A DNA stretch of 7,584 bases from an uncultured Saprospiraceae bacterium (GTDB taxonomy: Bacteria > Bacteroidota > Bacteroidia > Chitinophagales > Saprospiraceae), in assembly GCA_937921525.1 (NCBI GenBank), contig CAKZUM010000771.1, positions 1 through 7,584 of the forward strand. The letters are read 5' to 3'. Shown in pieces: positions 6,403 through 7,584 of the stretch. The translations under genes and the position numbers were made by a program. Position 1 is the first letter of the stretch; every line of letters begins with the position of its first letter. The notes beneath the pieces were generated by a model, which was not told the origin of the DNA, made no database searches, and saw only the letters and a program-made list of their open reading frames with translations.

Positions 6403-6550
6403 CGCGTTGAATTATGTCTTATAAGCTGCCTAGTTTTTCTTAAGTTGACGACATTCATCCGATGAATAAATTTGCCGGCCCAACTTTGTTTTACACTCAA
6501 ATATTTTCGCAAGCCAACTACTTACAAGCGTCATGTTGTCAACGCATTAC

Positions 6551-6571
6551 GTCTAACATCTGACTTCTAAT
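6551..6571. repeat. Short degenerate 7-nt periodic repeat downstream of the crotonase gene
   Basis: GTCTAAC, ATCTGAC and TTCTAAT follow one another at 6551-6571, sharing the core TCT[AG]A[CT]. It lies 7-27 nt beyond the crotonase stop. It is short and could be chance in A/T-rich DNA. Confidence 0.3.
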
Positions 6572-6578
6572 CTATGCT

Positions 6579-7340
6579 CTACTTATTCTTAGCAAAATTC
6601 TTAATAAACTCCGCCCGATCTGTAATAGCCATGTCAAAATCTTGCTCAATTTGCAAGCCCTCTTTTAGAGAATTTTGCTCTCCTTCATAATATAAGTGTT
6701 TCATCGCTCCGATCGTCTGCGCACTATTGCCAATAATCTTTTTAGCTAATTCTCCCACTTTGCTATCTAACTCCTCTAAAGGCACGGCCATATTTACCAA
6801 CCCAATCCTCGCCGCCTCTTTTCCTGAGATAGGTTCAGCGGTAAAGGATAATTCTCGTGCTTTCAAAGGTCCTACTAACTGACTCAATCGCTGTGACATG
6901 CCCCATTTAGGAATCATGCCCCATTTTGCGTGCGTATCTCCGAACATAGCTTCCTCAGCAGCAACAATTATATCAAAAGACATCATTAATTCCAAAGCCC
7001 CTGTATAACAAAATCCATTAACTGCCGCTATGATGGGTTTAGGCATTGTTTGTATCAAGTGCATAAGTGTATTTCCGTGCTTCAACATCTCGTCTGCATC
7101 GAATTTTCCTTCTTTAATTCCCTCATTTAAAGCTTTTAAATCTACGCCTGCAGACCAAGCTCGACCAGCACCAGTAACAATTGCTACTTTAACCGTTTCG
7201 GCTGTTGAAATAGCAGTCATTGCGGCTAATAACTCTGAGATTAAATCGGGACTTAGCGCGTTCATAACTTCAGGTCGATTAAGCATGATTACTGCTATGG
7301 GACCATTTTGCTGGTAGATTATATGCTTGAACTCTTCCAT
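6579..7340 (-). CDS. Enoyl-CoA hydratase/isomerase family (crotonase-fold) protein
   Basis: The 253-residue protein has the usual length and layout of a crotonase: MLNRPEVMNALS (19-30), the first oxyanion-hole segment SAGVDLK (63-69), and AAVNGFCYTGALELMM (105-120), where Gly114 fits the second oxyanion-hole residue. Glu117 aligns with rat mitochondrial hydratase Glu144. The position 20 residues on, equivalent to Glu164, is His137 in FGDTHAKWG, so the classical two-glutamate hydration site is incomplete. The exact acyl-CoA reaction is therefore open: hydratase, isomerase or another crotonase activity. I chose the ATG at 7340 (MEEFKHI); the longer frame would start at a TTG (7367) that lies inside the promoter -7 box. 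The gene stands alone, with no beta-oxidation partner in view. It is cytoplasmic, with no signal peptide. Confidence 0.92.
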   Translation of the reverse strand: MEEFKHIIYQQNGPIAVIMLNRPEVMNALSPDLISELLAAMTAISTAETVKVAIVTGAGRAWSAGVDLKALNEGIKEGKFDADEMLKHGNTLMHLIQTMPKPIIAAVNGFCYTGALELMMSFDIIVAAEEAMFGDTHAKWGMIPKWGMSQRLSQLVGPLKARELSFTAEPISGKEAARIGLVNMAVPLEELDSKVGELAKKIIGNSAQTIGAMKHLYYEGEQNSLKEGLQIEQDFDMAITDRAEFIKNFAKNK

Positions 7341-7364
7341 AATGTAAGGTATTAAAGTAATACC

Positions 7365-7372
7365 CAAATATA
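7365..7372 (-). promoter_or_regulatory. -7 promoter box of the crotonase gene
   Basis: The minus strand reads TATATTTG, an exact match to the Bacteroidota -7 consensus TAnnTTTG, 24 nt upstream of the ATG at 7340. No good -33 TTG is visible at the usual spacing. The box implies a short 5' leader and argues against a start at the TTG within it. Confidence 0.6.
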
Positions 7373-7442
7373 AGATTTGTTTCTAAATAAGAGACTAGTA
7401 AAGGAAATTTATATTTTTCTCGAAGAGAGCTAATAAGGTGGG

Positions 7443-7475
7443 TACTTAGTAACGACTAAATAATAACTTCCGCAT
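7443..7475 (-). repeat. Dispersed ~33-nt repeat, copy 2 (inverted)
   Basis: Read on the minus strand from 7475, this starts ATGCGG and ends GTCGTTACTAAGTA, matching 3301-3332 at about 30 of 33 positions. It lies about 70 nt upstream of the crotonase promoter box and 10 nt from the palindrome at 7486-7569. Both copies point toward the 5' end of a gene (copy 1 toward the HhH gene, copy 2 toward the crotonase). Confidence 0.65.
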
Positions 7476-7485
7476 TTATGGCTGC

Positions 7486-7569
7486 CAAATATAAAACTAT
7501 ACTGCGTTGGAAAGCCTCGTCGATGCTGGGCATCGCCTACGTTTTCCGCCTTGTCTAGCTTTATATTTG
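7486..7569. repeat. Large imperfect palindrome of 84 bp
   Basis: The outer arms are CAAATATAAA (7486-7495) and its exact complement (7560-7569). Middle segments also pair (GGAAA 7509-7513 with TTTCC 7543-7547), and the centre is CGATGC-TGG-GCATCG (7521-7535). Its G+C-richer core stands out from the surrounding DNA, as in REP-like palindromic repeats. Each arm contains TATATTTG, the Bacteroidota -7 consensus, directed outward. The sequence continues ACTACCC to the window edge, so any further extent cannot be seen. Confidence 0.6.
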
Positions 7570-7584
7570 ACTACCCAAAATGGG

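Larger units (their letters stand above)
6041..6499. mobile_element. Non-coding MITE-like element with nested inverted repeats
   Basis: The element is bounded by perfect 14-bp terminal inverted repeats, TGAGTGTAAAACAA (6041-6054) and its complement (6486-6499). Further in, GAATGTCGTCAACTTAAG (6127-6144) pairs with 6439-6456 (18 bp), and CATAATTCAACGCGGA (6157-6172) pairs with 6401-6416 (16 bp), in the same nested order. The whole segment of about 459 bp could therefore fold into one long branched hairpin. No coding frame is seen. No clear target-site duplication flanks it (TTAATGATA on the left, AATATTTTC on the right). A miniature inverted-repeat transposable element, an eroded insertion sequence, or a structured RNA locus would each fit; the first is my preference. 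Confidence 0.6.

Noticed and set aside
6041..6499. CRISPR array
   Set aside because: Only two copies of a hairpin unit with unequal spacers are present; there is no regular repeat-spacer pattern.
6032..6508. Target-site duplication flanking the inverted-repeat element
   Set aside because: Flanks TTAATGATA and AATATTTTC share no convincing direct repeat.
7030..7317. Plus-strand frame of 95 codons
   Set aside because: It is antisense to the crotonase core and has no recognisable product.

Overview
The window looks like chromosomal DNA of a low-GC member of the Bacteroidota, possibly near Saprospiria, although the lineage is inferred. The genes lack clear Shine-Dalgarno sequences and are spaced far apart. 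A textbook Bacteroidota -7 box (TATATTTG, consensus TAnnTTTG) precedes the crotonase gene. The OmpA-like protein and the membrane/coiled-coil/helix-hairpin-helix protein also suit that phylum. There is no RNA gene, CRISPR array or intact transposase.

Layout: (1) 1-126 is a nested inverted-repeat stretch built on CAGAATTTT, next to the glgB stop. (2) 127-2028, minus strand, is glgB, a short-form glycogen branching enzyme with all four GH13 motifs. (3) 2029-2350 is the divergent intergenic region, with a nested A/T-rich inverted repeat. (4) 2351-3232, plus strand, is an exported or membrane-anchored OmpA-family protein with one intact and one degenerate peptidoglycan-binding domain. (5) 3233-3440 holds a perfect 15-bp hairpin and one copy of a roughly 33-nt dispersed repeat. 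(6) 3441-5558, plus strand, is a 705-residue single-pass membrane protein with a long coiled coil, two helix-hairpin-helix (HhH) domains and an eight-fold 11-residue Ala/Glu/Lys/Arg repeat. A strong intrinsic terminator follows at 5605-5650. (7) 5651-6040 is gene-free and hairpin-rich. (8) 6041-6499 is a non-coding element of about 459 bp with 14-bp terminal inverted repeats and further nested inverted repeats. (9) 6579-7340, minus strand, is a crotonase-fold enoyl-CoA hydratase/isomerase family protein with its own promoter box. (10) 7443-7475 is the second, inverted copy of the dispersed repeat, followed by a large imperfect palindrome at 7486-7569.

The four genes do not form an obvious pathway. 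glgB acts in glycogen storage and the crotonase in acyl-CoA metabolism; both look like single-gene units. The OmpA-like and HhH/coiled-coil genes are co-directional and might both act at the cell envelope, but a 208-bp gap with its own repeats separates them, so co-transcription is uncertain.

The most unusual content is non-coding: the nested inverted-repeat element at 6041-6499, and the paired modules at 3258-3332 and 7443-7569, in which a hairpin lies exactly 10 nt from a shared conserved motif. Among proteins, the 705-residue membrane/HhH protein is the least explained.
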